Positions 46,419 to 55,864 of a DNA stretch of 64,000 bases are shown here, piece after piece. The position numbers were made by a program, and so were the translations under genes. Position 1 is the stretch's first letter. Each line of letters begins with the position of its first letter. The stretch lies in assembly GCA_030696045.1 (NCBI GenBank), contig JAUYNO010000048.1:62001-126000 (forward strand). The letters run 5' to 3'. Under the pieces are notes generated by a model. It worked only from the letters and a program-made list of their open reading frames with translations, ran no database searches and was not told the DNA's origin. This DNA comes from Stagnimonas sp. GTDB taxonomy: Bacteria > Pseudomonadota > Gammaproteobacteria > Nevskiales > Nevskiaceae.

Positions 46419-46970
46419 ATGAATCCGAACACGCGCTTCACCGCCGGCCTTGCTGCCGCATGCTTCACTTTGGCCGCTCAAGCTCTCGAATATCCGATTG
46501 GCACGCCGCAAAACGTGGCCGGGATGGAAGTGGCTGCCGTCTACTTGCAACCCCTCGAGATGGAACCTGACGGACACATGCGCAAGGCGGCCGACTCCGA
46601 CATCCACCTCGAAGCCGATATCCACGCCCTGGCCAGTAATCCGAATGGTTTTGCGGAGGGCATGTGGGTTCCCTACCTGCTGGTCAAGTACGAGCTGACC
46701 AAGCTGCCGGGTGGTGAAGTGATCAAGGGCGACATGATGCCGATGGTCGCTTCGGACGGCCCTCATTACGGCGACAACGTCAAGCTCAAAGGGCCGGGGA
46801 AATACAAGCTGAAGTTCACCATCTATCCGCCCAATGCCAAGGAAAACGTGATGGGCGCCCATTTTGGACGCCATACGGATCGCGACACCGGCGTGCGTCC
46901 CTGGTTCAAGCCGGTCGAAACCGTATGGGAGTTCAGCTACACCGGTGTTGGCAAGAAGGGCGGGTACTGA
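46419..46970 (+). CDS. ftrA: periplasmic iron/copper-binding protein FtrA/P19
   Basis: 183 residues from ATG 46419, signal peptide to AQA-LEY. P19/FetP family: YLQPLEMEPDG, DIHLEADIHA, GMWVPYLLVKYEL and the PHYGDNVKL region carry the His, Met and Glu that bind copper and iron at the dimer interface. First gene of the ferrous-iron uptake operon ftrABCD, needed to present iron to the permease FtrC. Confidence 0.85.
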   Translation: MNPNTRFTAGLAAACFTLAAQALEYPIGTPQNVAGMEVAAVYLQPLEMEPDGHMRKAADSDIHLEADIHALASNPNGFAEGMWVPYLLVKYELTKLPGGEVIKGDMMPMVASDGPHYGDNVKLKGPGKYKLKFTIYPPNAKENVMGAHFGRHTDRDTGVRPWFKPVETVWEFSYTGVGKKGGY

Positions 46971-46971
46971 G

Positions 46972-47325
46972 GTGAAGGCCGGCACGCTGCACGCGGCGCT
47001 GGCTTTGGCCGCCGGGCTGACCTTCGGCTGGCCCGGGCAGGCGTCTGCCCAAGCGTCTGAATTGTTGACCTTCCACATCGTGGCCAAGGAAGGCCGCTTG
47101 TTGCCGGACCGTCTTGAAGTGCCCGCGGGCAAGAAAATCAAGTTGACGCTGGCCAACGAAGGACGTTCCCCGGTGGAGTTCGAGAACCTCGATCTGCGGG
47201 TCGAGAAAGTGCTCGCGCCGGGAGGCGTGTCCTTTGTCGTCATTCATCCGCTCAAACCCGGCAGCTATCGCTTTGTCGACGAGTTCCACCCCGACACGGC
47301 GCACATGCTGCTCATAGCCAAGTGA
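46972..47325 (+). CDS. ftrB: cupredoxin-like FtrB
   Basis: 117 residues from GTG 46972, two bases after the ftrA stop. Signal peptide to ASA-QAS. The fold LTFHIVAKEGRLLPDRLEVP, FENLDLRVEKVLAPGG and the end FHPDTAHMLLIAK are of the cupredoxin type found in EfeO/FtrB. It probably helps oxidise or deliver Fe(II) to the FTR1 permease. Confidence 0.75.
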   Translation: MKAGTLHAALALAAGLTFGWPGQASAQASELLTFHIVAKEGRLLPDRLEVPAGKKIKLTLANEGRSPVEFENLDLRVEKVLAPGGVSFVVIHPLKPGSYRFVDEFHPDTAHMLLIAK

Positions 47326-47332
47326 GATTCTG

Positions 47333-48166
47333 ATGCTCAATGCACTTGTCATCGTCTGGCGCGAAAGTCTGGAAGCCATGCTGGTCATCGGCGTGCTGCT
47401 TTCCTGGATCGCGCGCCAGCCTGAGCCGCTCCAGCTGCGACGCGGGTTGTGGCTGGGGGCCTGGGCCGGCTTGGCGCTGGCCATGCTGCTCGGGTTCGCG
47501 ACTTACGCGGCCCAGAGCCAGTTCGCCGGCCACTCGCTGGAGATCTTCCAGCTAGCGATGGTCCTGGTCGCCGCGGCCCTGATCGTGCAAATGGTCCTGT
47601 GGATGCATCGTCACGGACGGACGATGAAGCGCGAACTCGAGGCACAGGCCGGGCGCGCGGCGGGCGCCCTCGGCATCGGCGCAATTACGGCCTTGGCAGT
47701 GGCGCGCGAGGGGGCCGAAACCGTCGTGTTCCTCTACGGGCTGGGTATCGAAGCCGGTGGTGGGCAACTGGCGCGCTTGGTCACTGCGGCAATCGCCGGC
47801 TTCATGCTGGCTGCTGCGACGAGCTGGATCGTGGCGCGGGGTGCCCGCTTCCTCAATTACCGCACGTTCTTTCGGGTCAGTGAGATCCTGCTTCTGCTCA
47901 TCGCCAACGCGCTGCTTGCCAACGGCATCGACCGCATGATCGCCATGGACTGGCTGCCGCCGCTGCTCGATCCGGTGTGGGATATCTCCGGGATGCTGGA
48001 CGACGGCCGCGGTGTCGGTCGCTTGCTGGCCGATTTTGTCGGCTATCGCGCGCGACCGGCGGGCGTCCTGCTCGCAGCGACAGTGGCCTTCTGGACCTTG
48101 ATTCTGTGGCGCCTGGCGCGTCTCGATCGAAGTTCGCAGCAGCCGTTGGTAAGGAGTACAGCTTGA
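47333..48166 (+). CDS. ftrC: FTR1-family iron permease
   Basis: 277 residues, seven TM helices, with two iron-binding R-E-x-x-E motifs: WRESLEAML (TM1) and AREGAETVVFL (TM4). Moves Fe(III) formed from Fe(II) across the inner membrane. Last bases overlap the ftrD start (TTGA). Confidence 0.9.
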   Translation: MLNALVIVWRESLEAMLVIGVLLSWIARQPEPLQLRRGLWLGAWAGLALAMLLGFATYAAQSQFAGHSLEIFQLAMVLVAAALIVQMVLWMHRHGRTMKRELEAQAGRAAGALGIGAITALAVAREGAETVVFLYGLGIEAGGGQLARLVTAAIAGFMLAAATSWIVARGARFLNYRTFFRVSEILLLLIANALLANGIDRMIAMDWLPPLLDPVWDISGMLDDGRGVGRLLADFVGYRARPAGVLLAATVAFWTLILWRLARLDRSSQQPLVRSTA

Positions 48167-49614
48167 CCGTCACGATTTCCGCCGAGGGGCGTCGGATGAG
48201 CCCCTGCGCCGATAGCCAGGAAAGCCGGGCACCGGGACTCGGCCGCCGATTCGCCGGGGCCATTGAATCCTTCTTCGTGCGCTTTCGCCCTTACCTGCCG
48301 TGGGTGCACGCCGCCATGTGCGTGGTATTCGTCGCCATCATGGTCGTGCCCTTGCTGCTGCCCGACCCGCCCGAAAGTGCGACGCCGCTGACCCACTTCA
48401 CCACGTTTGCCAACTACGCCGTGTGGGGATTGTGGTTCCCGCTGCTGTTCCTGTCGGTCATTTTCACCGGGCGTTCATGGTGCGGCCTGCTCTGCCCGAT
48501 GGGCGCGGCCTCCGAGTGGGTGAACAAGATTGGCCTGCAACGCCCGATTCCCGGCTGGCTGCGCTGGGAAGGCACGCCGGTCATCAGTTTTGTCCTCACC
48601 ACCGTGCTGGGCCAGACGCTCGGCGTACGCGATCATGCCGAGGCGGCAGCCGGGATATTCGGCGGCACCATGGCGGCCGCACTGCTGATCGGCTTTCTCT
48701 ACGGACGGAAGAAGCGCGCCTGGTGCCGCCATGCGTGCCCGATCGGCCGTGTCCTGGGTCTCTACTCGCGCATGGGCGCCGTGCAGTTCGCCCCGAAAGT
48801 CCGGCTTCCCGGCCAGGACAGCTATACCGAAAAAGGCGTGTGCCCGACCCTGATCGATCTTTCGCGCAAGAAGGAATCGCGCCATTGCATCGAATGCTTC
48901 CGCTGCGTCAATCCACAGGCCAAAGGCAGCGTGCGAATGGAATTGCGCCGGCCGGGCGTGGAGATCGAACAGATCCGGGACCACCGCGCCAATCCGGTCG
49001 AGGCGTGGTTCCTCTTCCTCGATACCGGTGTCGCGCTGGGCGCTTTTCTGTGGCTGGTGCTGCCGCAATACCAGAAGTGGCGTCAAGCGCTCGGCGCCTG
49101 GGCCATCGACCGGCAATGGGACTGGTTGCTGCAAATCGGCTCTCCTTTGTTGGTGAGCGTCCATCCAGAGCGAGCCGAAGTCTTCCTGTGGCTCGATTTC
49201 GTGATGATCGTCGGCTTCATGCTGGCCTGCATGGTGGCCCTGACGGTGCTGCTTGCCGCCACGACCAGCGCGTCGGCGCGCCTGGCCGGCTTGGTGGGAG
49301 GTGACGGCACCTTCGGCCAGCGATTCGCCGAGCTTGGCTATCAATACGCGCCCGTGGCCATGATGTCCCTGGTCATCGGGCTCGGCGGCATGCTATTCGA
49401 ACCCATCAAGCACACGCCCCTGGGAGTGCCGGGTATGCACGCGATCAAGGGGGGCTTGTTCCTGCTGGGCGTGATCTGGAGCATTTGGCTGGCCGATCGC
49501 ATTCTGGTTCGCCAAGGGGTTGCACCGGCGCGGCGCTGGATTCCGCTGATGCCCGCAGCGGCGGGAAGCATCGCCGTCGGGATTGCGTGGTGGCCGGCGA
49601 TTTTTGGGCTGTGA
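48163..49614 (+). CDS. ftrD: polyferredoxin-like FtrD
   Basis: 483 residues. TTG 48163 is preferred because AAGGAG sits seven bases upstream and the start overlaps the ftrC stop; the ATG at 48196 is an alternative. About ten TM helices and Fe-S/Cys motifs CGLLCPMG, CRHACPIGRV and CIECFRCVNPQ. NapH/CcoG-like ferredoxin membrane protein that likely passes electrons from the Ftr oxidase step into the membrane pool. Confidence 0.8.
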   Translation: MTVTISAEGRRMSPCADSQESRAPGLGRRFAGAIESFFVRFRPYLPWVHAAMCVVFVAIMVVPLLLPDPPESATPLTHFTTFANYAVWGLWFPLLFLSVIFTGRSWCGLLCPMGAASEWVNKIGLQRPIPGWLRWEGTPVISFVLTTVLGQTLGVRDHAEAAAGIFGGTMAAALLIGFLYGRKKRAWCRHACPIGRVLGLYSRMGAVQFAPKVRLPGQDSYTEKGVCPTLIDLSRKKESRHCIECFRCVNPQAKGSVRMELRRPGVEIEQIRDHRANPVEAWFLFLDTGVALGAFLWLVLPQYQKWRQALGAWAIDRQWDWLLQIGSPLLVSVHPERAEVFLWLDFVMIVGFMLACMVALTVLLAATTSASARLAGLVGGDGTFGQRFAELGYQYAPVAMMSLVIGLGGMLFEPIKHTPLGVPGMHAIKGGLFLLGVIWSIWLADRILVRQGVAPARRWIPLMPAAAGSIAVGIAWWPAIFGL

Positions 49615-50293
49615 TGGGGTGAGAAAAAGAAAGGCCATGCCGGACACCAACTCGCCTTTCCTCGTTCGCTGGGCCCCCAGCGACTGCCTGCGCCACCGCC
49701 GCCGCGATCCCGGCGATGGCGACTGATGCAGCGGTTCAGGCGGAGCCGGTTTGGCACGCTCAGCCTGAGCCTGAGGTTAGCGCTTTCAGCCCTGGCGGCA
49801 TGCATTTGATCGCACCGTCCTCATGCCGCAATCTGTAGCGGCTCTGTTGCGCAGTTGCGCAAGCTGAACCGGTATTGGCGTCAACGTGGTGCTGTTCCAC
49901 TACGCCAGGCTGGGCCTTGCACGCCGGCCTATTGCGCCGCGTCATTGAAGTGGTTGTGCCGTTGGAAGTCCTAAGTCAAGGGACGACGTCAAACAGGCTG
50001 ACGCTCTTCACACAACTGTTGAACGACCCGCTTCTTCTCTTGATGTCGGCGCAATGAGCGCCAACGCCTCGTTCAGCGTGAGACGGAAGCCCGGCTTGGA
50101 ATCGTGGGTTGCGCACACCTTCAGGGTTTACATGCGTCTCAAGCCGCTACGATTTGCACCGAAACCGAGATCGCCCCACATAGGGTTGGGCTTCCTGTAG
50201 AGAGACTGCGACAACTGTCTGCAGGTCGGCTTCCGCGCGGACCCGCAGCAGCGAACGGAGGAGCATGCGAGCACGGCAGGCCCGGGGATGCCG
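49615..50293. other. non-coding gap with no clear gene
   Basis: About 680 bp after ftrD. Short ORFs exist (for example a 60-codon TTG-start frame at 49875-50057) but none shows a family, signal peptide or convincing RBS. The region separates the iron operon from the hypothetical protein at 50294. Seen only: TTGCGCAG and TTGCGCAA repeats near 49850. Confidence 0.4.
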
Positions 50294-51220
50294 TCAGAAC
50301 AGGGACTGACAATCGCCGACCCTGACCGCTGCGACAAGCTTCCCCCGGATGCCTTGTGCACCATCCCACACGTGTGACGAGGTCTCGCCCTTCCAATAGT
50401 CGACCTCGTTCAGGTAGTCACACTTTCCGGACTGGATGCAAGCGCCACCGAGGAAGTTGGAGCCAGGGCCGCATCCCTGCGGGTCCAGATCGCACAACGC
50501 CAGGTTTATGCCAATCGTTCGCGCCTGGACAGAGGCACCATTCAGAAAGTGAGAAGGCCGCGCTCGCGCGGCGGTGCCCAGGGCGGGCGTTATTCGTCTG
50601 ATGCCCTCAGGGTGCCCCTCGACATACTGCTTCACCTGATCGCACGAAACGGCGACGAGGCTGGGCGCGGGTGCGGGCGCGGAAGTGGTGGCGTGTTGGA
50701 CAATCGCAACGAGCAGCGCTTCGGACACGCTACCGAGTTCTACCGCCTTGCGACTGAGAGCCTCGGCTTGCTCATGCAACCCGCCTTGGCGAGCAAAACC
50801 GGCGCAGCGCGCGGCAAAGGCTCGGGCGTACTGCGCTCGGCGGCCCCATTCCTCTCGGGACAGGCTGGTCGGCATCACCGTGGTAACCCAATCCTCGATC
50901 TCCCCCTCGCCCATGGCAACGAAGCCCGCGCACTTTCGCCAAGCGACTAGACCTGCCTCGACCGTCCTTTTGTCGGATGATCCAATTGCAGCCTGGAAGT
51001 CCGCAAAGAGGTTGCGCTGATCGAACGGAAGATTGGCGTCCGGCCTTGTAGGAACACGGCCAGGCTCTACCGAAAAAGACGGCGGATTCACTCGCCCCGG
51101 GGTCATTTCACGTCCGAGTGAGGAGGGAATAGCCGCAGGCGTTGGCTCGCCTTCCGGTCGCGCGATCAAGATCGTCGCGGTGACTGCGGCAACGCCGACA
51201 GCTAGGAGAGTGAGACGCAT
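50294..51220 (-). CDS. hypothetical Cys-patterned secreted protein
   Basis: 308 residues from ATG 51220. N-terminal hydrophobic signal or anchor (LTLLAVGVAAVTATILIA), then a Pro-rich linker and a helical region. The C-terminal part has C-x6-C-x10-C-x5-C (LCDLDPQGC, GGACIQSGKC) followed by a Tyr/Trp-rich end. It resembles the partial gene at the left edge, so both may be one uncharacterised family. No function assigned. Confidence 0.6.
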   Translation of the reverse strand: MRLTLLAVGVAAVTATILIARPEGEPTPAAIPSSLGREMTPGRVNPPSFSVEPGRVPTRPDANLPFDQRNLFADFQAAIGSSDKRTVEAGLVAWRKCAGFVAMGEGEIEDWVTTVMPTSLSREEWGRRAQYARAFAARCAGFARQGGLHEQAEALSRKAVELGSVSEALLVAIVQHATTSAPAPAPSLVAVSCDQVKQYVEGHPEGIRRITPALGTAARARPSHFLNGASVQARTIGINLALCDLDPQGCGPGSNFLGGACIQSGKCDYLNEVDYWKGETSSHVWDGAQGIRGKLVAAVRVGDCQSLF

Positions 51221-51241
51221 TCTTGGTGGACTCCACGGCAA

Positions 51242-51619
51242 GTGGCGAGTGGGTCATAGCAAGCGAAAGTTTGCAGTTAGGCGCCGTTAAGAGTGTAAGA
51301 GTGTAAGAGTGCTTCGGACCTTTTTCGCGAAAAACTGCGAACCGCCACCCGCCCCCGCGATCGCCCTTGCACATGGGCGCTCCATGCGATCATGCGAAGG
51401 CAGGACCTCCTGGCCGGCCGGATGGTCGGCGCACCGCGGACGGCTCCGTTCGGCTGCCTCGTCGGCGACGAAGCTTGAAAAACGCTCGGCGCTTGGAGAT
51501 GCCGTCCAATATGCCACAGCCCGAGCACCGCGAATTGACCCGTCAAGGCCTGTTCCGTAGCCACCTCATGGCGGCAGCCGAAGCAGCTTGCATCGCCGAG
51601 GTCGGAAGCGAGCCCACAT
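51242..51619. repeat. gene-free gap with an 8-bp triple repeat
   Basis: TAAGAGTG occurs three times in tandem at 51288-51311, 68 bp upstream of the hypothetical protein start. The repeat could act as a phase-variable or binding element; three copies are too few to judge. The rest up to cadR shows no recognisable gene. Confidence 0.45.
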
Positions 51620-52123
51620 TTACGGTCGCCGGGACTTGCGGCTCAGGGTCGCCGCGGCGCCTACTTCTTTGTGGGCACCGTGCACATGGACATCCTGCTC
51701 GCTACCTGCGCGCGCGTGATCGTGCACTCGCGCCGCTTCCTCGAGCCCGTGCAATATGCCGCAATCCCGAACCACATGGTGATCGGCACATCGTTCTCGC
51801 AGACCGCGCAGTTCCTTCTCAAGGATTCTCAATTCGCGGATGCGGGACACGACGTGTCCGATGTGTCTGTCCAAAAGCCGATCGACTCCCCCGCAGCTTT
51901 CCGCCGGCGCATCCTTGAATTGCAGAAGTGTTCTGATCTCCTCGAGCGTCATATCCAGGCAACGGCAATGACGGATGAAGGCTAGCCGCTCGATATGGTC
52001 CTGGCCGTACACCCGGTAGTTCGCTTCCGTGCGCGTTGGGCACGGCAACAAGCCCAACCGCTCGTAGTAGCGGATGGTTTCGGCCTGGGTTCCGGTGGCT
52101 TGCGCGATTTGTCCGATTTTCAT
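51620..52123 (-). CDS. cadR: CadR-type MerR-family cadmium regulator
   Basis: 167 residues: helix-turn-helix MKIGQIAQATGTQAETIRYY, linker helix, metal site with Cys in ESCGGVD and RDCGILHG, and a His-rich tail (ARVHDHARAGSEQDVHVHGA) typical of CadR, extended by about 20 residues. Divergent from cadA with the MerR-type promoter between. Activates the cadA promoter on Cd/Zn binding. Confidence 0.85.
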   Translation of the reverse strand: MKIGQIAQATGTQAETIRYYERLGLLPCPTRTEANYRVYGQDHIERLAFIRHCRCLDMTLEEIRTLLQFKDAPAESCGGVDRLLDRHIGHVVSRIRELRILEKELRGLRERCADHHVVRDCGILHGLEEAARVHDHARAGSEQDVHVHGAHKEVGAAATLSRKSRRP

Positions 52124-52197
52124 TGCTGCTCGATCAGGATTAAGCCTGCTCTTTGCGAAACTCGGGGCCCCATCCCAGCTCAGTTGTTCGGGGTCCC

Positions 52198-52228
52198 TTG
52201 ACCTTAAGGTCGCTACAGGGTTTCCAAT
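52198..52228 (+). promoter_or_regulatory. MerR-type promoter of cadA
   Basis: TTGACC (52198-52203), a 19-bp spacer with CTTAAGGTCGCTACAGGG, and TCCAAT (52223-52228). It shares the layout of the four PbrR-type promoters but has a different dyad, as expected for CadR. The cadA ATG follows only 6 bp after the -10, so the mRNA would have almost no leader. Confidence 0.8.
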
Positions 52229-52234
52229 TCAAAC

Positions 52235-54808
52235 ATGAAACAAGAAGACCACTGGGACCCTGTTGCCGCCCTGCCCGCCGACGGCTGCGGCTCCGCCGCC
52301 TGTGCCATTTCCACTTCCGCCACACCGGCCGCTGCCACAAGCCACTCGTTCGGCATTGCGACAATGGACTGTAGCGCCGAAGAGGCGGAGATCCGAAGAG
52401 CTCTGGAGCCGATACCCGGAATCCGTTCTCTCGGCTTCCAGCTGGGAGCAAGGACACTGAAGATCGCCGCCTCCGAGGAGGCGTTGCCCTTGGCGTTGGC
52501 GGCCATTCGCGCAGCGGGGTTCGATCCCAGGCCGCTTCAGGGACAGCAGCGCCCGCAGATCAAACCAAATGCCGCAACCGGCACTGGTTCGGCTCGGAGC
52601 TACAGGATCGCCACGATGGACTGCAGTGCCGAGGAGGCGGAAATCCGTAGGGCCCTGGAGCCGCTTCCGGGCATCCGGTCGCTTGGATTTCAGCTGGGCG
52701 CCCGGACGCTCAAAATCGACGCGGCCGAGGACGCCTACGAGCTGGCGCTCGCGGCAATCCGCAAGGCCGGGTTTGATCCCGTCCCAATACAGGCGGAAGC
52801 GATTGTGCAGGCCAATTCGGGCGATGCGGCCGGGCACGCCGATGATCATGCGCACGACCACGACCACGACCACGACCACGGCTTCGGCGGCGGCATTTCG
52901 CGGCTGGTGATTGCCTTGGGGCTGGCCACGGGCGCGGAAGTCATTTCCTTCTTCGCACCGGATCAGCTGGCGTGGAAGGTGGCCAGCATGGTCTTGGCGG
53001 GTATCGCCATCTGGCTGTCCGGTATCGACATCTACAAGAAAGGAATGAGTTCGCTTTTCCGCGGCAAGCTGAACATCAACGCCCTGATGTCGGTCGCGGT
53101 CACGGGTGCATTTCTGATTGGGCAATGGCCCGAGGCGGCGATGGTCATGGCGCTCTACGCGATCGCGGAACTGATCGAAGCCAAGGCGGTGGACAGGGCG
53201 CGCAATGCCATCAAGAGCCTTCTGGCGCTGGCACCGGAAGAAGCGCTGGTGCTTGCCGAGGACGGTGCCTGGGTGGTCACCCCGGTGGCAGACGTGGCGC
53301 TGAATTCGACGGTCAGGATCAAGCCGGGAGAGCGCGTACCCCTGGACGGAACGGTGATCAAGGGAAATGGCGCCATCAACCAGGCGCCTGTCACAGGCGA
53401 GAGCATTCCAGTGGACAAGGGCCCCGGGGATCCGGTGTTCGCCGGCACGATCAATGAAACCGGGGAACTGGAGTTCCGGGTGACGGCGGCCGCCAGCAAC
53501 ACAACGCTGGCGCGGATCATTCAGGCCGTCGAACAAGCGCAGGGAACACGCGCTCCGACCCAGCGCTTTGTGGACCGCTTTGCGGCGATCTACACACCCG
53601 TTGTCTTCGCGATCGCCGTCGCGGTGGCAGCGTTCATGCCCTTCCTCATGGACTTGACCTGGCTGGAGGCGATTTACAAGGCCCTGGTTCTGCTGGTGAT
53701 TGCATGCCCTTGCGCTTTGGTGATATCGACACCCGTCACCGTGGTCAGCGGCTTGGCCGCGGGCGCGCGCAGGGGAATCCTGATCAAGGGCGGCACATAC
53801 CTCGAAGATGCCCGCTTGCTGAAGGCGGTCGCCCTGGACAAGACCGGGACGATCACAGAGGGCAAACCCAAGCTGGTCGAATGGAAGGTTTGGGACGGCG
53901 CCGACGAAGATCTTGCCAAGCGAGCAGCCGCCAGCCTCGCGTCGCGGTCGGACCACCCCGTTTCCAGGGCGATCGGGCAGGGGCTGGGCGGGCAGCCCGG
54001 CGAAGTCGATGATTTCAAGGCGCTTCCGGGGCGAGGCGTTGAGGGCGTGGTGGACGGCCTGCACCTGGTCCTGGGCAATCACCGGCTCATCCATGAGCGC
54101 GGGCAGTGCGGGGAGGCGCTGGAGGCCGAGCTGGCCAAGCATGAACAGCAAGGGCATACCGTCACGCTGCTGGCGCAGGACACCCGGGTCCTGGCGATAT
54201 TCGCGGTGGCCGACACCATCCGCGAGACCTCCAGGCAAGCAATTGCCGACCTCAAGGCTTTGGGCGTTACCCCAGTGATGCTGACCGGGGACAACATGGC
54301 GACAGCGAAAGCGATCGCGGCGCACGCAGGCATTTCCGATGCACGTGGCGACTTGCTTCCGGAAGCGAAGCTCGATGCGATCAGGGAGATGCAAGAGCGC
54401 TATGGCGCTACAGGCATGATCGGGGACGGCATCAATGACGCGCCGGCGCTGGCGCAGTCCGACATTGGTTTTGCGATGGGCGGCGCCGGCACCGACACGG
54501 CCATGGAAGCCGCCGACGTCGTCATCATGAATGACAACCTGGAGCGGGTGGCGGAGACCGTGCGCCTGTCCATGCGCACGCACGCAGTGCTCTGGCAGAA
54601 CATTGCGGTGGCCTTGGGGATCAAAAGTGTCTTCCTGGTGATGGCCATATTCGGCAGCGCGACCATGTGGATGGCGGTCTTCGCCGACATGGGCGCGAGC
54701 CTGCTGGTGGTGGGCAATGGGCTGCGGTTGCTGCGCGGAACCAGGCACACAAGCTCCGTGGCCAACCCGGAGAGTGCGCGCAAGCCACAGCATTCCCATG
54801 CCCACTGA
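52235..54808 (+). CDS. cadA: Cd/Zn/Pb P1B ATPase with twin HMA domains and His tract
   Basis: 857 residues. Two nearly identical HMA domains (each IATMDCSAEEAEIRRALEP..., about 40-100 and 125-185). A His/Asp tract HADDHAHDHDHDHDHG (about 204-219), encoded by 4-5 CACGAC repeats, follows. Then eight TM helices, CPC in VIACPCALVIS (about 490), DKTGTITEG (about 535), SDHPVS and GDGINDAPALA. Exports Cd, Zn and Pb. Its codons differ between HMA copies although the proteins are almost the same (see findings). Confidence 0.9.
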   Translation: MKQEDHWDPVAALPADGCGSAACAISTSATPAAATSHSFGIATMDCSAEEAEIRRALEPIPGIRSLGFQLGARTLKIAASEEALPLALAAIRAAGFDPRPLQGQQRPQIKPNAATGTGSARSYRIATMDCSAEEAEIRRALEPLPGIRSLGFQLGARTLKIDAAEDAYELALAAIRKAGFDPVPIQAEAIVQANSGDAAGHADDHAHDHDHDHDHGFGGGISRLVIALGLATGAEVISFFAPDQLAWKVASMVLAGIAIWLSGIDIYKKGMSSLFRGKLNINALMSVAVTGAFLIGQWPEAAMVMALYAIAELIEAKAVDRARNAIKSLLALAPEEALVLAEDGAWVVTPVADVALNSTVRIKPGERVPLDGTVIKGNGAINQAPVTGESIPVDKGPGDPVFAGTINETGELEFRVTAAASNTTLARIIQAVEQAQGTRAPTQRFVDRFAAIYTPVVFAIAVAVAAFMPFLMDLTWLEAIYKALVLLVIACPCALVISTPVTVVSGLAAGARRGILIKGGTYLEDARLLKAVALDKTGTITEGKPKLVEWKVWDGADEDLAKRAAASLASRSDHPVSRAIGQGLGGQPGEVDDFKALPGRGVEGVVDGLHLVLGNHRLIHERGQCGEALEAELAKHEQQGHTVTLLAQDTRVLAIFAVADTIRETSRQAIADLKALGVTPVMLTGDNMATAKAIAAHAGISDARGDLLPEAKLDAIREMQERYGATGMIGDGINDAPALAQSDIGFAMGGAGTDTAMEAADVVIMNDNLERVAETVRLSMRTHAVLWQNIAVALGIKSVFLVMAIFGSATMWMAVFADMGASLLVVGNGLRLLRGTRHTSSVANPESARKPQHSHAH

Positions 54809-54882
54809 AACTTCCCGCCAGAGCGGCGGTTCTTTCTCGGAAACTACGAATCCCCGCAGGCAACTGCATCAGGGCCGCAGCC

Positions 54883-55824
54883 ATGAGCTCGTCGCATAAC
54901 CACGCCCTGCCCACCGCTGGCAACGAGAAGGTGCTCTGGATAGCCCTGGGCCTGACCTCCGCGTTCATGGTCGCGGAGGTCATCGGCGGCCTGCTGACCG
55001 GCAGCTTGGCGCTGATCTCCGATGCGGCGCATATGTTCACGGACACCGCGGCTCTGGCCATCGCACTGGCCGCGATTCGGGTGGCCAGGCGCCCGGCCGA
55101 TGCTCGCAGGACGTATGGCTACCACCGCTTCGAGATTCTCTCGGCAGCATTCAACGCCCTGCTGTTGTTCGGGGTGGCCATCTACATCATGGTGGAAGCC
55201 TACGACCGGCTGCGAAACCCGCCGCAGATAGAAACAGGCGGCATGATTGCCATCGCGGCATTTGGTCTGGTGGTGAACCTGATCAGCATGCGTCTTCTGG
55301 CCGGCGGCAAAGACGCCAGCCTCAACGTCAAGGGCGCCTACCTGGAAGTTTGGAGCGACATGCTCGGATCGGCGGGCGTGATTGGCGGCGCCTTGGTAAT
55401 TCGCTACACGGGATGGGCGTGGGTCGACCCGGTGATCGCGGTCGGCATCGGACTTTGGGTGTTGCCCCGAACCTGGATCTTGCTGAAAGAGAGCCTCAAC
55501 ATCCTGCTCGAGGGCGTTCCGCAGGGTGTGGAGCTCGAAAAGGTCACCCAGGCGATGACGGCTGTGCCCGGCGTCCAGAGCGTTCATGACCTGCACGTGT
55601 GGGCGTTGACCAGCGGAAAGGCGAGCCTGACCGCCCATGTGGTCTATGCGCCGGGGGTGCAGCCCGAAACCTTGCTACTGCCCCTGAAGGAAGTGCTCGC
55701 CGAGCAGTTCTCCGTCTTTCACACCACTTTGCAGCTTGAGGCCCGGCCCTGCGCCCACACTCAGGACGGATGCAACTACGTCGGCGCGCAATCCGGAAGT
55801 GGACCCGATGAACACGCCCACTGA
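54883..55824 (+). CDS. czcD: CDF zinc/cadmium/cobalt exporter CzcD
   Basis: 313 residues, six TM helices. CDF sites ISDAAHMFTD (TM2) and LEVWSDMLGS (TM5), both as in Cupriavidus CzcD. C-terminal cytoplasmic domain with VHDLHVWALTSGK and an end rich in His (DEHAH). Start ATG 54883; 74 bp after cadA, so it may share the cadA transcript. Proton-coupled export of Zn, Cd and Co. Confidence 0.9.
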   Translation: MSSSHNHALPTAGNEKVLWIALGLTSAFMVAEVIGGLLTGSLALISDAAHMFTDTAALAIALAAIRVARRPADARRTYGYHRFEILSAAFNALLLFGVAIYIMVEAYDRLRNPPQIETGGMIAIAAFGLVVNLISMRLLAGGKDASLNVKGAYLEVWSDMLGSAGVIGGALVIRYTGWAWVDPVIAVGIGLWVLPRTWILLKESLNILLEGVPQGVELEKVTQAMTAVPGVQSVHDLHVWALTSGKASLTAHVVYAPGVQPETLLLPLKEVLAEQFSVFHTTLQLEARPCAHTQDGCNYVGAQSGSGPDEHAH

Positions 55825-55864
55825 GCGTGCCATCGGGCTCTTCACGCACCAACCGAGCGCGCTT

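Noticed and set aside
49875-50057. 60-codon TTG-start frame after ftrD
   Set aside because: No RBS, no family and no conserved pattern; not supported as a gene.
52853-52880. CACGAC tandem repeat as a CRISPR or satellite
   Set aside because: It is in frame inside cadA and encodes the His/Asp metal-binding tract.
52229-54805. 858-codon open frame opposite cadA
   Set aside because: Antisense shadow; no domain and atypical composition, while the plus strand has a complete P-type ATPase.
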